Source of the DNA: Nematostella vectensis
Taxonomy: Eukaryota > Cnidaria > Anthozoa > Actiniaria > Edwardsiidae
Assembly: GCF_932526225.1 (NCBI RefSeq)
Contig: NC_064046.1
Location: 10,503,719-10,567,718 of the forward strand
Length of the DNA: 64,000 nucleotides
Reading direction: 5' to 3'
Positions 24,801 through 36,005 of this stretch are shown here, piece after piece. The position numbers and the translations under genes were made by a program. Numbering within the stretch: position 1 is the stretch's first letter; every line of letters starts with the position of its first letter. A model generated the notes under the pieces. The model was not told the origin of the DNA, searched no databases, and saw only the letters and a list, made by a program, of their open reading frames with translations.

Positions 24801-26738
24801 GTAAAAAGAAAGGAAACAAATAATTGTACTTAAAGGATTTTTACTATTTATAGTCTCTAGAATTCCTGTGTAATTTCTAGCACTTTTTGTAGCTATTGCT
24901 ACCAACGCCAGACATACTCATAATTGTACTTGTTGATTAAGGAGGAGACCCTGAACAACCATGCTATGCTTAAAAAGCGTGACGATGATGAGCACCAAGA
25001 GAGGTATGTAGCTCTTCGTACAGTAAGACAATTCCGAGAAATTGACCTTAAACTATTATCTATATATCACTATCAATCTGGGAGGCTGTCAACTTTTCAA
25101 GATCTTCTTAGATGTAGTTAATTGATATGATTTATCTCCTCTAAAAGGTCTTACTTTTAGGTGTCTGACTTATCCTAGTCTTCTATTAACACATGGAATG
25201 TAATTGTTACTTAGATATGAAGAAGAGAACTTTATCAGATTGGCTGCCAAAAAAAGAAAAAAGGTGAGTATGTTACAACCTGCAAGTTTGCTTGGATACT
25301 TTAAGCAAAATAAACTTGAATTCTAGTCAGTAGTAAAAGTAAAGTAAATCTGGCAATATCTTATTATTTAAAGATAAAAGCCAATACTCCCCCCTAATTG
25401 AATTACAAGGCATCGAATAACTATGCAGGGTATCAACAAAATGATTAGTATTTGATATTAATACTTATTATTATTGTATGATCAATCTTTACAGGGTGAT
25501 AGTGCTCGTATGAAGTCAGACCTAGACGACCTGACCTCCTTCTCTGATCTGTCTGCCCTGACTGGAGACAAGGTACTGTATGCCCTTTTCAGAGTATTGC
25601 AAGTGGGTATTACTGATTTGTCTGCCCTGACTGGAGACAAGGTACTGTATGCCTTATTATTCAGAGTATTGCATATGGGGTATTACTGATTTGTGTGCCC
25701 TGACAGAGATAAGGTACTGTATGCCTTATTCCGACAAATTTGTATTTGAAACCATTATTAATGTTCTTTGGCGTGATGAGCACATCCTGTGTATTTTGAC
25801 TTGACTTTGCCACTCAAAAAGTCTGATGATCTGTTATAGCAGTATAGTTGTGTATTTCCATGGACTAATGACACATCCCTGATTTTTCTTAACAATACTG
25901 ACAACAGTTTTGATGTGTGTCATTTTCTGTGTTGCAGGATGAAAGGCCATCTAGATTTAACAGGTAACACTTACAACATTTTTTTGCATGAATGATGTAC
26001 TCTTATTGTTGACAGTTCTGTTATCGTAAGTCAATATTATAATGATTTCTTTTAGTGATCTTCTGAAAGGTGAACAACCCATTTCTTTTTTTCTATTTTC
26101 CATGGAATACTGTACATCTGTAGTATAGGAGTCTGAGATTGATAATAAACTTATGTAAAAATTATTTTTTTTATAGTTCAAAAGGAAAGAAGCCAAAGGT
26201 AGGACAATATAAAATTCAATTGTTTAATGGTTATGTGTCTCATTTTGGTTAGATGATTTATATATTTCACAATCATTTGATGTTCTAGATTTTGCCAAAT
26301 ATAATTTAATGAAATAAAAAGTATTTGAAATGGTACAACTTACAATATGATAACAAATATTTAATAAATAATAGAATTCAAAGTTTTCAAATAAATGGTG
26401 TTTGTGAATTTCACATTTGTTTCGAATGCTGTACTTGACTTATAACAAATGCTCTAAATAATAATTTTACATTTCAAAATGCATTTTGAAAATATTGAGA
26501 CTCAATGAATGATGTTTGTGACTCTCTTACTTGTTTTGTGTGTGTGAATTTCTTACCAATATTCTAAATCCTTATTTCACAGTGGAAAAGAAAATCAAAG
26601 GCAGGCTCAGGAAAAAGGCGTAAGTTTTACACACAATGATAGACATTATTATGGTTTCCATGATAGGTGTTGTACACATGCCATAAACATCACTCATGCA
26701 TATTTCCTTTATTTTCAGGGTTTGGTAGAAAGAGATAG
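18875..26738 (+). CDS. NGDN: neuroguidin (Sas10/Utp3/C1D family)
   Basis: Nucleolar small-subunit processome protein; in vertebrates also described as an eIF4E-binding translational regulator. Sixteen exons: 18875-18889, 19089-19145, 20566-20678, 20822-20918, 21808-21892, 22138-22193, 23019-23109, 23641-23730, 24611-24642, 24942-25003, 25215-25263, 25495-25572, 25938-25963, 26177-26198, 26583-26619 and 26719-26738; total 309 residues (human 315). Family signatures: VLEKLRPIDQKMKYQIDKL (95-113), DPLRFRPNP (about 127-135), IYVPP (160-164), FSDLSALTG (265-273) and a Lys/Arg-rich tail ending RFGRKR. Intron 1 starts with GC (GAG|GCAAGT). The exon 10 acceptor is ambiguous by 3 nt. The start ATG is in CCAAGATGGCGG, a YY1-like motif common at housekeeping promoters. 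The end of exon 12 is tandemly duplicated in intron 12. Poly(A) signal at 26994. Confidence 0.95.
19405..19751. mobile_element. MITE of the TACCTGTCAACTCTCCC family
   Basis: Begins near TGCATACATGTCAACTCTCC and ends with GGAGGTTGACAGGTATGCA, an imperfect inverted terminus; TGCA flanks both sides. The interior has the CTCAAGATTTTGGACCCCTT and CACCCCTCCCCCCAAAA blocks shared with 20056-20375, 30690-31040 and, reversed, 31625-31745. In NGDN intron 2. Confidence 0.6.
20056..20375. mobile_element. second copy of the TACCTGTCAACTCTCCC MITE
   Basis: Starts GTACCTGACAACTCTCCCGC and shares the GCATAGCGCAATTTAT and CCACCCCTCC blocks with 19405-19751; right end diverged. In NGDN intron 2. Confidence 0.55.
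23884..24100. repeat. imperfect ATG/GAT trinucleotide repeat
   Basis: Low-complexity GATGATGATAATAATG-type sequence in NGDN intron 8, continuing in weaker form near 24430-24560. ORFs reading through it are artefacts. Confidence 0.7.
25543..25716 (+). repeat. tandem duplication of the NGDN exon 12 end and its donor
   Basis: Three consecutive units each contain GATTTGTCTGCCCTGAC-like sequence followed by AAG|GTACTG: donors at 25573 (used in the model), 25642 and 25714. The first two are 69 nt apart, so the second donor would add 23 residues in frame; the extension to the third meets a stop. The third unit is diverged (GTGTGCCCTGACAGAG). Confidence 0.75.
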
Positions 26739-26993
26739 TTTCTTTATTCGCTACACTTATAGTTAGGAGTATGAACATATCACTCCTACTAAAGCTACTC
26801 AAAAACATGAAAATCATGACCTGATAATTACTGGATTTTTTACAAGTTTCACAAGCCAACACATTCTTATCTCTGCTGATGCAGGCCGTCTACCACCACC
26901 ATTATTCATCGAACTATCATCAATAATTTCTAAATGCTCAGCCACAATTTTTGGAGTATGCCTGTGAACTATAATCATGATGAAAAGATGACA

Positions 26994-26999
26994 AATAAA
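26994..26999 (+). promoter_or_regulatory. NGDN poly(A) signal
   Basis: AATAAA 256 bp after the NGDN stop codon and the first canonical signal downstream on this strand. Confidence 0.6.
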
Positions 27000-27030
27000 A
27001 AGGATTGGGTGAGTGAGTGAGTAAGAAGTC

Positions 27031-27036
27031 TTTATT
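27031..27036 (-). promoter_or_regulatory. F-box gene poly(A) signal
   Basis: AATAAA on the minus strand (TTTATT on +), 179 bp past the F-box/LamG stop codon and only about 32 bp from the opposing NGDN signal. Confidence 0.5.
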
Positions 27037-27214
27037 TCTTACTGGAGATTTGATTGGACAATATTTTAAGTGTAAATTCTTAGGCGTTTCATACAATAGC
27101 TTTGATTAGATAGTTTGAAATTCCATACAGTAGCTGTGATTGGAAGGATTTGATGTCATCCCTAATGGGGAATGTGATTGGTTGATATCAAAGTAAGATG
27201 TCCTTGTCATTTTG

Positions 27215-30200
27215 TTACGGGAGATGTGATTGGACCATGTTCAAGTGAGAAGTATTTTCTCGATTTTCTTCTAAATGGGAGGTACAAGACACTAATGAAC
27301 CCTGCCATGGCCAGGGGCCTGAGACTAGCCTGGTCATGGGCCAGTAGCCAATCAGCTTGCACCCTTGGACGGCATATTGTTCATCCTGTAGCATATCTAT
27401 CCGGTGGATATACATGTTTTGCTGGATGGTGCTTTCAGGCAGTTTTCCTGACCAGACTCGAAGTTCTCTTATCTAGGAATATAAATTTAAAGGTGTTAGA
27501 AAGGGAACATTAATTCAGCAGAAAACATTTATGAAAGTGTTATACTAAGCAGAAGAAGGATGGTTTGTACAGCCAAAAGTGATTGGGATTCTTGTCCTAA
27601 AAAAGCTTTTTAACTCGATTGAAACATGTCCCCCAAAATCTGTTGGTGGGGAAAAGTTGGGCTGTCACTCCAAATATTTACTGACAAACAAAAGAAAACA
27701 GCAATATTTATTAGTCTCAATCATAGCTGGATTAAATGATCTCACATTTCGACTGTATATGTTATGGGCTGTGCTGCAAGCCAATATTTAGTTGATATTT
27801 AAAGCCGTATTGTCACCAGTCTACTTCCAGAGGGCCAACAGAAACCTCAACCGACAAAAGACAAACTAATCTATTAGACTTGCCTCTCTTAAACAGGCCA
27901 TATGCTCTAAATTATCAGTCACATCCTTATAGAAACTTCCAATAGACTTACTGCTGTTACAATTTTGTAATATTTCTAGTGTTTTCAATAATTAATAATT
28001 AATCTGCAATTGACCTGAAGTAACTTAGTATACAAAGGACAGAGTGCTTCTTTTGAGCTTGAAGTAACCTTCACAATATTTTATTTAAATGCTTTTATCA
28101 TGCATTTGAAGTATGCAGGGTTTGTGTCAAAAAATGTCAATCAACCACTTTGACTTTGTTTACATTTGAAAATATGATGCTATGCTAAATAAGTCTGGAA
28201 AACATTTGGTAGTATATTTATTTCAGTGGATGGAAATAGGTGGTTTGTGTGTTGTATTTTGCATATTGGCATTGTAGAAGTGTATAGCATGATTTATGGC
28301 CTTAATTATGGCCTTAAAATCTAGTGTGCACTGTATTTTCTAAGAAAATTGATTACCTTCTGTAATATTACTTGCTGCCGTATAAGGTGCACAAGCATAG
28401 TGTAAAAAAATGAGCAACACTGCTCACTTACTTGTCCACAGAAAGGGTACCAGCCACAGTGACCAGGCTTCATAGCATTACTGTCCCACGGGGTACTTGA
28501 ACCATGGCTGATGACTCCATTGCCAATCTGACTATATGTCATAAAACGTCTAGACAGAAATACAAGGTTCATTAGGGTTAGAGACAATTTTTTTTTCAAA
28601 TAAATGGTACATGCAGTGGCTTGTCATACTCCTATAAGAAGCTTTGAAAGCCCAAGAGGAGGGAGAGTATATTCCACCGAAAGGTGTGACTGGTATCCCC
28701 CGGGGAGGCGGGGAGCTGTGGCCCGGAGGCCCGGCTCCTCAGGTGCGCTCATACTCCTATAAGAAGCTTTGAAAGCCCAAGAGGAGGGAGAGTATATTCC
28801 ACCGAAAGGTGTGACTGGTATCTCCCGGGGAGGCGGGGAGCTGTGGCCCGGAGGCCCGGCTCCTCAGGTGCGCTTGGTTAGGCGGTTACCAAGCTATCCG
28901 ATACCTGACCCCAAACTTATCAGACGATGAGTTTAAAAGCCAAATATCTGGAAGTAAGGGGGGCTTGGGCCAGCTCGGCCCACCCATAGATCTGCCCCTG
29001 GCCCCCTGGCCTTCTCGCTCAGGAATTCTTTTACTTTAGGAAGAACTGTAGCATGCTTATACTAGGTCAGCGACTTCTGATCAATGTTATATATTGTTTA
29101 CCTGTGATATTCACGTCCTATGCCAAAGTTGACAGAATCAGCTGCTCTCCCATCCACCATCAGAATCTGCATTTCTGATGATGCTGTGATTGCAACATGA
29201 TGCCATTTGTTATCATTAAGATTTGGGCCTTTCATAAACTTATAAGGTTCCAGAGATCCCCGTATGCAGCCGTCAGGACCAACATGCATAATCTGCCAAT
29301 GGTACTGTGGCCAGCGATGAGACCTGCAAACAATACAATCCTTTGTGGAATATGTCATATTTTGCACATAGATACTCTTCTCAATTAGCGGGTAGTCTTT
29401 TGGTTTTGACACAAATCTCTAAAAAAGGCCAAACAGCTCCCCGTCCCTGCAAAAAAATTCCCCTGTTTGGGTCAAGCTCTTGTTCTCCAAAACCTGCTTT
29501 CTCCCCAAAAATAACCATAAAGCTGGAGTGATCTCAAGGAATTTTTTTTAAAAGAATTTCTACATTAAAAAAGCTGTACAGGAAAAGTTTTAAGGGCAGC
29601 AGAGGCAGCACCTAACATGAGACATGGTCCTGTCATCGGGCTAATACTCAATAAAGTTGTTAATAAAACACTTTTGTATACACAAGAAAGAGGACCCAAC
29701 ATTATGTCATGTCATAGCAGGCCCGTAACCAGCTTGAAGTGTACAAAAATATAAAACGTTTGGCTGGAGATATACTGTGCATATCAATATGTCTTAAAAA
29801 TGATTATAATATTATTTTTATGATAATTATCTTTATTATTATTGCCATATGTTAAAAAGTACCCTATTAATAAAATTTTAAATACAAGATAGATTGGCAA
29901 GGAGAGGGGTATACCGGAAATTTGGTCCGCTAAAATGAAAAACGAACCACCCCGCTCAAAATCCTTGCTACAGGCCCGCATAGTCAGTAAGCTGGGGAAG
30001 GCTGAGATTATATGGCCATTATGAACTAAATACTGCTATCATAAACCCTCAAGGGCTAAAATCTCTAATATGTACCCCTTTTGAGAGCAAAGTGAGAAAA
30101 TTTTGCCAACCAAGAGCGATGTGACAGGCTTCTGGCACAATTACTGTCAAATAAGTGTGTGTAGTGTTTACATTTGAGTTTTGCACCATGCTCAACTATG

Positions 30201-33145
30201 GCAGTACCGCTGCCACTTGCAAAATTGTCTGGTATGTCAAAAATTTATGTAAAGGGTAGGTCATCTGAAATTTCCAGTATTTGTACGTAGATGCAATCCA
30301 TTTATTTTTGGGAGAGAATATTTTAACTGGTAAAGTTTCTGTGCAAATCAAACATGAGTGCCTCAAATTGACTGCTACAATTAAGAGAGCGACTGAGAAG
30401 TTTGAAAACTATTAAAGCAATCAGAACTGATCTGGAAAATTTAAACAAACCTAGAAGAATACTGCGTAAACCTGTCTGTTGTCATCCTTGGTAATTTCAC
30501 CAATATCCCTAAGCCAAGCCAGTAAAAGAACATTATTGAGTGATCTCAAGAAAGTTTAGCTACCAAGCATTAGTCCGAATTACTGTACTACCAGTCTCTA
30601 TGACTTATTTCTACTCTATTCTACTAAAGTAAAGGTATTTATATGTCAGTGTAAAACTTGCAATACATCTGTGATGTGAGACCCAAGTTCATACCTGTCA
30701 ATTTTCCCGGTGGGAGTCTCAAGATTTTGGACCTCTTCTCCCGCTCTCCTGCATGGAGCACCAACAAATCTCCCACTTTTTAGCGATTTTTATCGCTTTA
30801 GAAAAATCCCTAATAGAAAATCGACATCTTGCCTTTTTTTGTAGCGCCACTTATCGAACACCCATGTGAGATCTATATTGTGCGTGAAAGATTTCTGAAC
30901 AGCAAACGTCTGCTGATTGGCTCAATAATAGCAGGAAAGCCATTTAACTGCTTTAGCTTGTGAGCCCCTTTGAGGGTATTTCCCACCCCTCCCCCCAAAA
31001 ATAAATATACCCCGCCCCTAACCAAAAAAACAACTACGAAAAAGCCTCAATTAGCAGGGTAGCTATATGCAGGTCAAACCGGTTTGTATCACATGACGTG
31101 TGCACCAGATGAGTCAAAGTGCTCAATAATTCGTATGGTTATGCGTACAGTTTACACGGGACAACCCTAGCCGTACGAAAAATAAGACCGCTAATCGTAT
31201 GAAAATTTGTATGGCAAATTCAAATTTTTGACAGGACGAATTATTGAACTGCCTTTAACCATGTAAACACCACAACTGGATGAATATTTGTATGCTGATG
31301 ATTTTTGGTGCGGTGGTATAGCTGCCTGGCTGCTCAGTAGATAAATGACCTGAGTGGAAGCTGCAGTTTGTTTGTTGTTTGTTTGTTGTTGCAGTTTGTT
31401 TGTTGAATACTGTTTGGAGTGGCACCAAATGTTGTTGCAATGATTATCATTATTGTGCAGGTTGTTGCAGAGAATGTTGCTTATCAGGCCAATAAACAAC
31501 AGATTTTGCAGGCAGTTTTCATGCAACAACACAGAAGAAACACTGCAGTGAAAAAGAGAAAAAAAGTATATAAACAGTCTCAACAATCATCTAACAAATG
31601 CCTCAAGAGGCTGAAGCCAAGTTCCATATCTCAAACCTGTCAAGAGGTGAGGGGTGGGGTATATCCATTTTGGGGGGAGGGGTGGGGTATATCCATTTTT
31701 TAGGGGAGGGGTGGGTAATATCCATTTTATGGGGGGAATGGGTGGGTGTAACCTCGCAGCCTTTGACTGCTCCGTTAAGTTTGTTGCACGAAGCACAGAA
31801 ACCCAAATTCCTCACCAACTTCTTGTCGTAATATTCTTGTGTTGTTGCAGACTCTGTATAAGTTTCCCTGTACTCTGTATTTAATTGAAAATTTAAACGG
31901 GCAAAGCCTACAGCAGTCGTTTGCAAGTCATTCATCATCATCTTAGGTGCTATTTTTACGTTTTAGGGGAGATTAGCTACATTTTGCATTATTTAGAGTG
32001 GTTTTCAAAAACCCGTGAAATACTATTTTGTTTATTTAGTACTAATACACTGTGATGTCTTTGTTCTCTTTTATTCTGGCTTGAGTATTACACTTTAACA
32101 ATTACATTTTGTTGCACGGGATTTTGAAAACCGCTCTACCTTTGTGCAGCGCTAAGATTTTAAATCTCTCTAGACGTGAGTTTGTTTTGTTTTGAATTCG
32201 AGAATCAAATCTGATAATCGACAACGATTATGTGACATGTCATTTAGCTGTCAACTTTCCGTCATGTGTTATATCAGGGGCGTTAAACGAAAAAGGCGAG
32301 ACATTCTGTAGGCGTTCTTTTCCTCCTCCCCCTTCCCCGCACATTTTTTCTCCCCTTCCCCCTGCGGAATCCAAGATGGCGGCCATGGTATGCAAACATC
32401 AAGTTTTCGGGGTTCTCATGCCGGAAAAACTATCAAAGTAGGCTATTTGCCATTTACATTGACAACATTCATTGAAATAGGTGTATATGCTAACCGAAAG
32501 AGGATTTCAGCCTTGAGCTAATAGCTGTCTGGCTAAACTAGAATACAATTAGCAGTGGATGCTAAATCTTGGAGTGGCATGACACTAAAATTTTTCCTGT
32601 ACGTTATTGTTGAAATACTGAACAAAATTTGTAGCACTAAATTGTAGCTAGGCAAGGCTGTTAAGTAGTTACACACAAAAAATCTTGTTGATTGAGACAC
32701 GAACTAACCTCACAGATTCGCTCTGACATCCAATAATAATCCCATCGTGTTTTCGTGGATTCAGTTTTATCCATGTTTCTACGGTCATTTCTCTTGGGGA
32801 TTCATTATCAAATCTTACCCCATTTACCATACTACTATTTGGCTTCCTCACAAATTCTGCACATAACATCTCACCAGATTTACCGGTCACCCTGGCTTTA
32901 AAGGACAATGCATATCCCGCCTTGAAATATAACTTTTTCCAAGTTGTTGTTTGATTCTCTGCAGAGGTTAATTTCAACAAATGATCTTGGCTTGATCTAA
33001 AACGTGATCTCCATACAGAATCAATGTTTGTGAGTTCATAAAGTGTCTTGCACACACGGCTCAAGCTAAGGATATCAGAAGTGTGCAACAAAGATAGAAT
33101 ATGAAGGATGATTTCTTCTGGCAAACTGCACAGTCCCGCCGCCAT
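27215..33145 (-). CDS. F-box protein with C-terminal LamG/concanavalin A-like domain
   Basis: Exons on the minus strand: 33145-32709, 29323-29102, 28549-28432 and 27472-27215; 344 residues. The N-terminus is a clear F-box (LPEEIILHILSLLHTSDILS then LSRVCKTL, about residues 8-50), which would bind Skp1 in an SCF ubiquitin ligase. From about residue 110 it follows a LamG_3/pentraxin-like jelly-roll pattern: MTVETWIKLN, DNKWHHVAITASS, ILMVDGR, FCGQIRELRVWSGKLPES, GCKLIGYWPM. The acceptor-to-donor phases (2, 2, 0) fit exactly. There is no signal peptide, so the jelly roll should be cytosolic or nuclear. The C-terminal 40 residues after GYWPM look less domain-like and may be intron read-through if one more exon exists. 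Specific family name not recognised. Confidence 0.85.
27801..28035. mobile_element. AAAGCCG-family MITE copy
   Basis: Starts AAAGCCGTATTGTCACCAG and carries CAGGCCATATGCTCTAAATT and AGAAACTTCC blocks as at 10135-10337. In F-box gene intron 3. Confidence 0.6.
28625..28874. repeat. tandem duplication, 125-bp unit, two near-identical copies
   Basis: CATACTCCTATAAGAAGC starts at 28625 and again at 28750; the units appear to differ by one base (CCCCCGG versus CTCCCGG). Each carries a GC-rich inverted segment (GGGGAGGCGGGGAGC, GGCCCGGAGGCCCGGC). In F-box gene intron 2. Confidence 0.8.
30690..31040. mobile_element. TACCTGTCAACTCTCCC MITE, diverged copy
   Basis: Begins CATACCTGTCAATTTTCCCG and includes GTCTCAAGATTTTGGACC and TTCCCACCCCTCCCCCC. 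In F-box gene intron 1. Confidence 0.5.
31625..31745. repeat. G-rich tandem block from a reversed MITE end
   Basis: GGGGTGGGGTATATCCATTTT units of about 35-40 bp repeated three to four times after AACCTGTCAAGAGG. This is the reverse complement of the CCACCCCTCC block of the same MITE family, locally amplified. Confidence 0.55.
31996..32136. mobile_element. TA-flanked MITE with GAGTGGTTTTCAAAA ends
   Basis: 141 bp between TA duplications (31994-31995, 32137-32138). Ends are GAGTGGTTTTCAAAA and TTTTGAAAACCGCTC. TA target sites suggest a Tc1/mariner-type element. In F-box gene intron 1. Confidence 0.65.
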
Positions 33146-33515
33146 TTTTGTTGTTTACAGAAAATGACAGCAACAGCTCCTCTGAATCATATTAGGCCGC
33201 GCTCTTCCCCAGTCCCCTAGGATACGATTTATAACACCTATTTTTGAGAAAAAAAAATATGATAAACAGATACCTCCCCCTAATTTGAGTATTTTGCGTG
33301 AGGATAAGTATCCTAATTCCCGTGTGGTGACAATGCGGCGTTAACCAAGTACTAAAACAAGACCAATATATCTGAAACAAAGCCAACAGACACGCTATCC
33401 AGCTGAATTTGAATCGCCTCATAAAGGCAGTCTTACCGTAATGTAAAAGTGTTCCTGTTCTCACAAGCAATTATCGAGTAAGCGTTACATGTCCTCTCTC
33501 TAAAAGATCTTAAAT

Positions 33516-33574
33516 CAGTCTACGGAACAGATGATCATTTGCATAGGCCACTGTCCGGCATCCTCGGTTCCATG
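33516..33574. repeat. left arm of a distant 59-bp inverted repeat
   Basis: Starts CAGTCTACGGAACAGATG and ends CTCGGTTCCATG. The reverse complement with few changes is at 38220-38278, 4.7 kb away. Confidence 0.6.
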
Positions 33575-33599
33575 TTCCTCCAAGTTCACTCCGGTATCA

Positions 33600-33730
33600 A
33601 GAACCTTTCTTAATCATTTTTTCCCAGAGCAGTCAGATTATGGAACCTCTAACTTAGCTCTCTGGCAGCCCACATCAAATTTATTATTTTTTTCTTTAAA
33701 TTCATTTGTTTGACTATTCATTATTATGTA
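33600..33730 (+). mobile_element. possible degenerate LINE 3' fragment
   Basis: Across shifted frames the sequence suggests a LINE ORF2 ending (SFFPRAVRLWN-like), followed by AT-rich sequence with TTATTATGTATTTATTATTC. Too short and frameshifted for a firm call. Confidence 0.3.
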
Positions 33731-33882
33731 TTTATTATTCATGTCTATTTTAAATTTGTAAGGACCTTCCAGGATTAGTGCAAACTAGTTGTTGAGGTGA
33801 AAGAAACTAATAACGCCGAACTAATAAACACATTTTCCCTCAGAAAGAAATAATTTACAAATCTAACCTAAATTGTTCTTAC

Positions 33883-34147
33883 CAAACAAAAATAAAAGCT
33901 GTCGGTCTTCTAAGACTTCTAATGACGAGAGTTTATGTAAATCTCTTTTCATGTTAAAAACACTTCGGCATTGCCGATGGTAGCTTACTTTAGGGGGACT
34001 TTCTTCGTCACCAAAAGAATTCTCTAAATGCAAAAGTGGTTTAAATTTGCAAATTTTAGCGGCATCCAGTAAAGATTTCCAAGATGCTATATCTTTTGGG
34101 GAGCAGAGCTTCTCATCAAACTGATCACAGCAATAAATTTTATACAA
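33883..34147 (-). CDS. orphan exon with Cys/His motif, possibly mobile-element derived
   Basis: Open from an ATG at 34147 to a good donor (GTTTG|GTAAGA) at 33882. It contains a Cys pair (YCCDQFDEKLC) and SYHRQCRSVFNMKRDLHKL, which could form a small zinc-binding module. I recall similar YHRQCRSVF modules in repetitive cnidarian ORFs, but cannot confirm that here. No continuing exon was found, so it may be an isolated relic. Confidence 0.4.
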
Positions 34148-34764
34148 GTGTCAAGTCGGAGACTTTCTCTAGAGCTTCCATTTTAAGAAATATATTGACA
34201 AAAGTTTAGTAAAACATCTCGATGATGATGGTTTCGAGCTAGCCCTAAAAAGTTTTCGATAGCTTTTCCGGGGATATTACAATTAATGTATTGAAAGTTT
34301 CGATTTTTTTTGCCGGGAGATTGAAGGCTAAGAACCGGGAGAGTTGGCAGGCATGCCTGTCTCAAATTCTAAACAATGCCGACCGCACATACCTGTAAGT
34401 CGACTGTGCGAATTTAGGCGAAAATTAATAATAAATTAAGTGTTTCTACCCTTTTTATAATTTATGTCAGGGAATAACCCTTTCTGTGTGTAATTATTTG
34501 TTTATTTACTTAGAAACAGTGAAAAACTTACCATGCCTGGCAGTCGCCTTCTTTTACCCATGATGCATTTCGCAATCTTAATCTTAGCTCAAATCTGATT
34601 ATTTTAAGATTATTTTTTGTTGATTTCTCGATTGGATATTAAGGAATATATCATTAGTAGTTTAAAATACGTGACAAACGCATGTTTGAAGATCAGGAAG
34701 CACATATAAATTATTTTGTAAAGGAGAGCCTTGTTTCCATGTTAGATTACGTTTTTTGAATTTT

Positions 34765-34968
34765 TCAAATAGTCAAAACACCAACCACTAAAGCTACCGA
34801 TTTGAGATTGCTATCAAGCGAATTTGGAAACTCCTCTGGGTTGTCTGTTATGTTATACCACTCATTTTTTGTCCCTTTGAGTGCAACAGAAGCGGTTTTG
34901 TTCGAATAAGTCGATTTTAGAGATTCATTTTTGAGTACATCATGATTATAAATAAAAACAGTAATCAT
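34765..34968 (-). other. unassigned 67-codon ORF
   Basis: Open frame with protein-like composition (ALKGTKNEWYNITDNPEEFP) and a hydrophobic end (VALVVGVLTI), in otherwise AT-rich repeat territory. No splice partner or recognised family; may be a relic of a mobile-element ORF. Confidence 0.25.
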
Positions 34969-35710
34969 ACAAAATCTATATTTACGCTAAAGGAAAACTA
35001 CAGTTTAAATTTAGACTAAACTGAACATCAACGAATAAGTATTTGTAATAAGTACTCAATCAGTCTACTAACTACGATCAGAAGCGATAAAATTGTTTGA
35101 TAAGTTTAAGATTTGAAAACGTACCATTTTATTCGTTTCAAGTCGGCGAGAGACCAACATAACATTAATAATCATACTTTTGCTGCTTTATTATCTTCGA
35201 TTTCTCCGTCTTTAGACATGGATCCTTTCTGATATTTTAGACTTTTTGTAAAGACTTTCTTTCGTAGACTTTCTTCCACCGCTATGTTGTGAATGGGTAG
35301 TGCAATCGATCTTCCGCCGTGTGGTGATAACCAGTTTGTTGTATGTAGGCGAAATTCGACAGCGGACCCAGAGAAAATTGTAGATTCATGGATTTAAGCA
35401 ATCCATGACTTTAATAGGGTTTCTCAAACGGTTTTTCCACTCCTTAGATGTTTGGAAGTTTTCGTTGGAAGAGGCGATAGTCTCAGCGAAGCGTGGTTAC
35501 ATAGATTGCGCGGGCAGGCAGGCAGGCGGGGCAGAACCACAGGGCTCCCGCGCGATGACCAAAAAAACTCAGTCGCATAGTTATATACCATTTTTCTATA
35601 AATATGGGGCTCCTCGCGCGGCCTACGGCCGCGCTGGCTCCGCTATGACATCGTGATAGATTTGTTTACAATGACGTCATCGATAACGTCACGCATCACC
35701 TGACCATATC

Positions 35711-36005
35711 GGGGCTCATAAGTAGGGGCAATCATCTGGGGCCGGTTGCACAAAGCCTGGATAAGTAATCCTCCGGATAGGCGCTAACCGCCGGATAAAA
35801 TCCCTATCCAGCGAATAGTTATCCGGCGAATAAAGTAGCGTTGCACAAAGCCTGGATAGAAGGCTGCATAACTATCCGCTGAATAGCCATCATTACCACT
35901 AAATGGCTTCCCGTTTTCGAGGTAAATATGCGGAGCGCGCGCTGTTTTTCCTTCAAAAAAATGTTTTTTTGATTTAATAGACGTAATCGATGACGTCAAC
36001 ACCTA
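35711..36005. mobile_element. MITE-like repeat with GTTGCACAAAGCCTGGATA units
   Basis: GTTGCACAAAGCCTGGATA occurs at about 35744 and again near 35842, with CCGGATA/TATCCGG subrepeats between. The preceding block GGGGCTCATAAGTAGGGGCA (35711) recurs at 45569. Followed by TCGATGACGTCA. Confidence 0.5.

Noticed and set aside
31603-31941. Pro/Lys-rich minus-strand ORF (PTHSPHKMDIT-like)
   Set aside because: Translation of locally repeated G-rich MITE end.
32373-32438. short + strand ORF starting AAGATGGCGGCC
   Set aside because: Only 21 codons, in an intron of the opposite-strand F-box gene; the start motif is more likely a YY1-type site.
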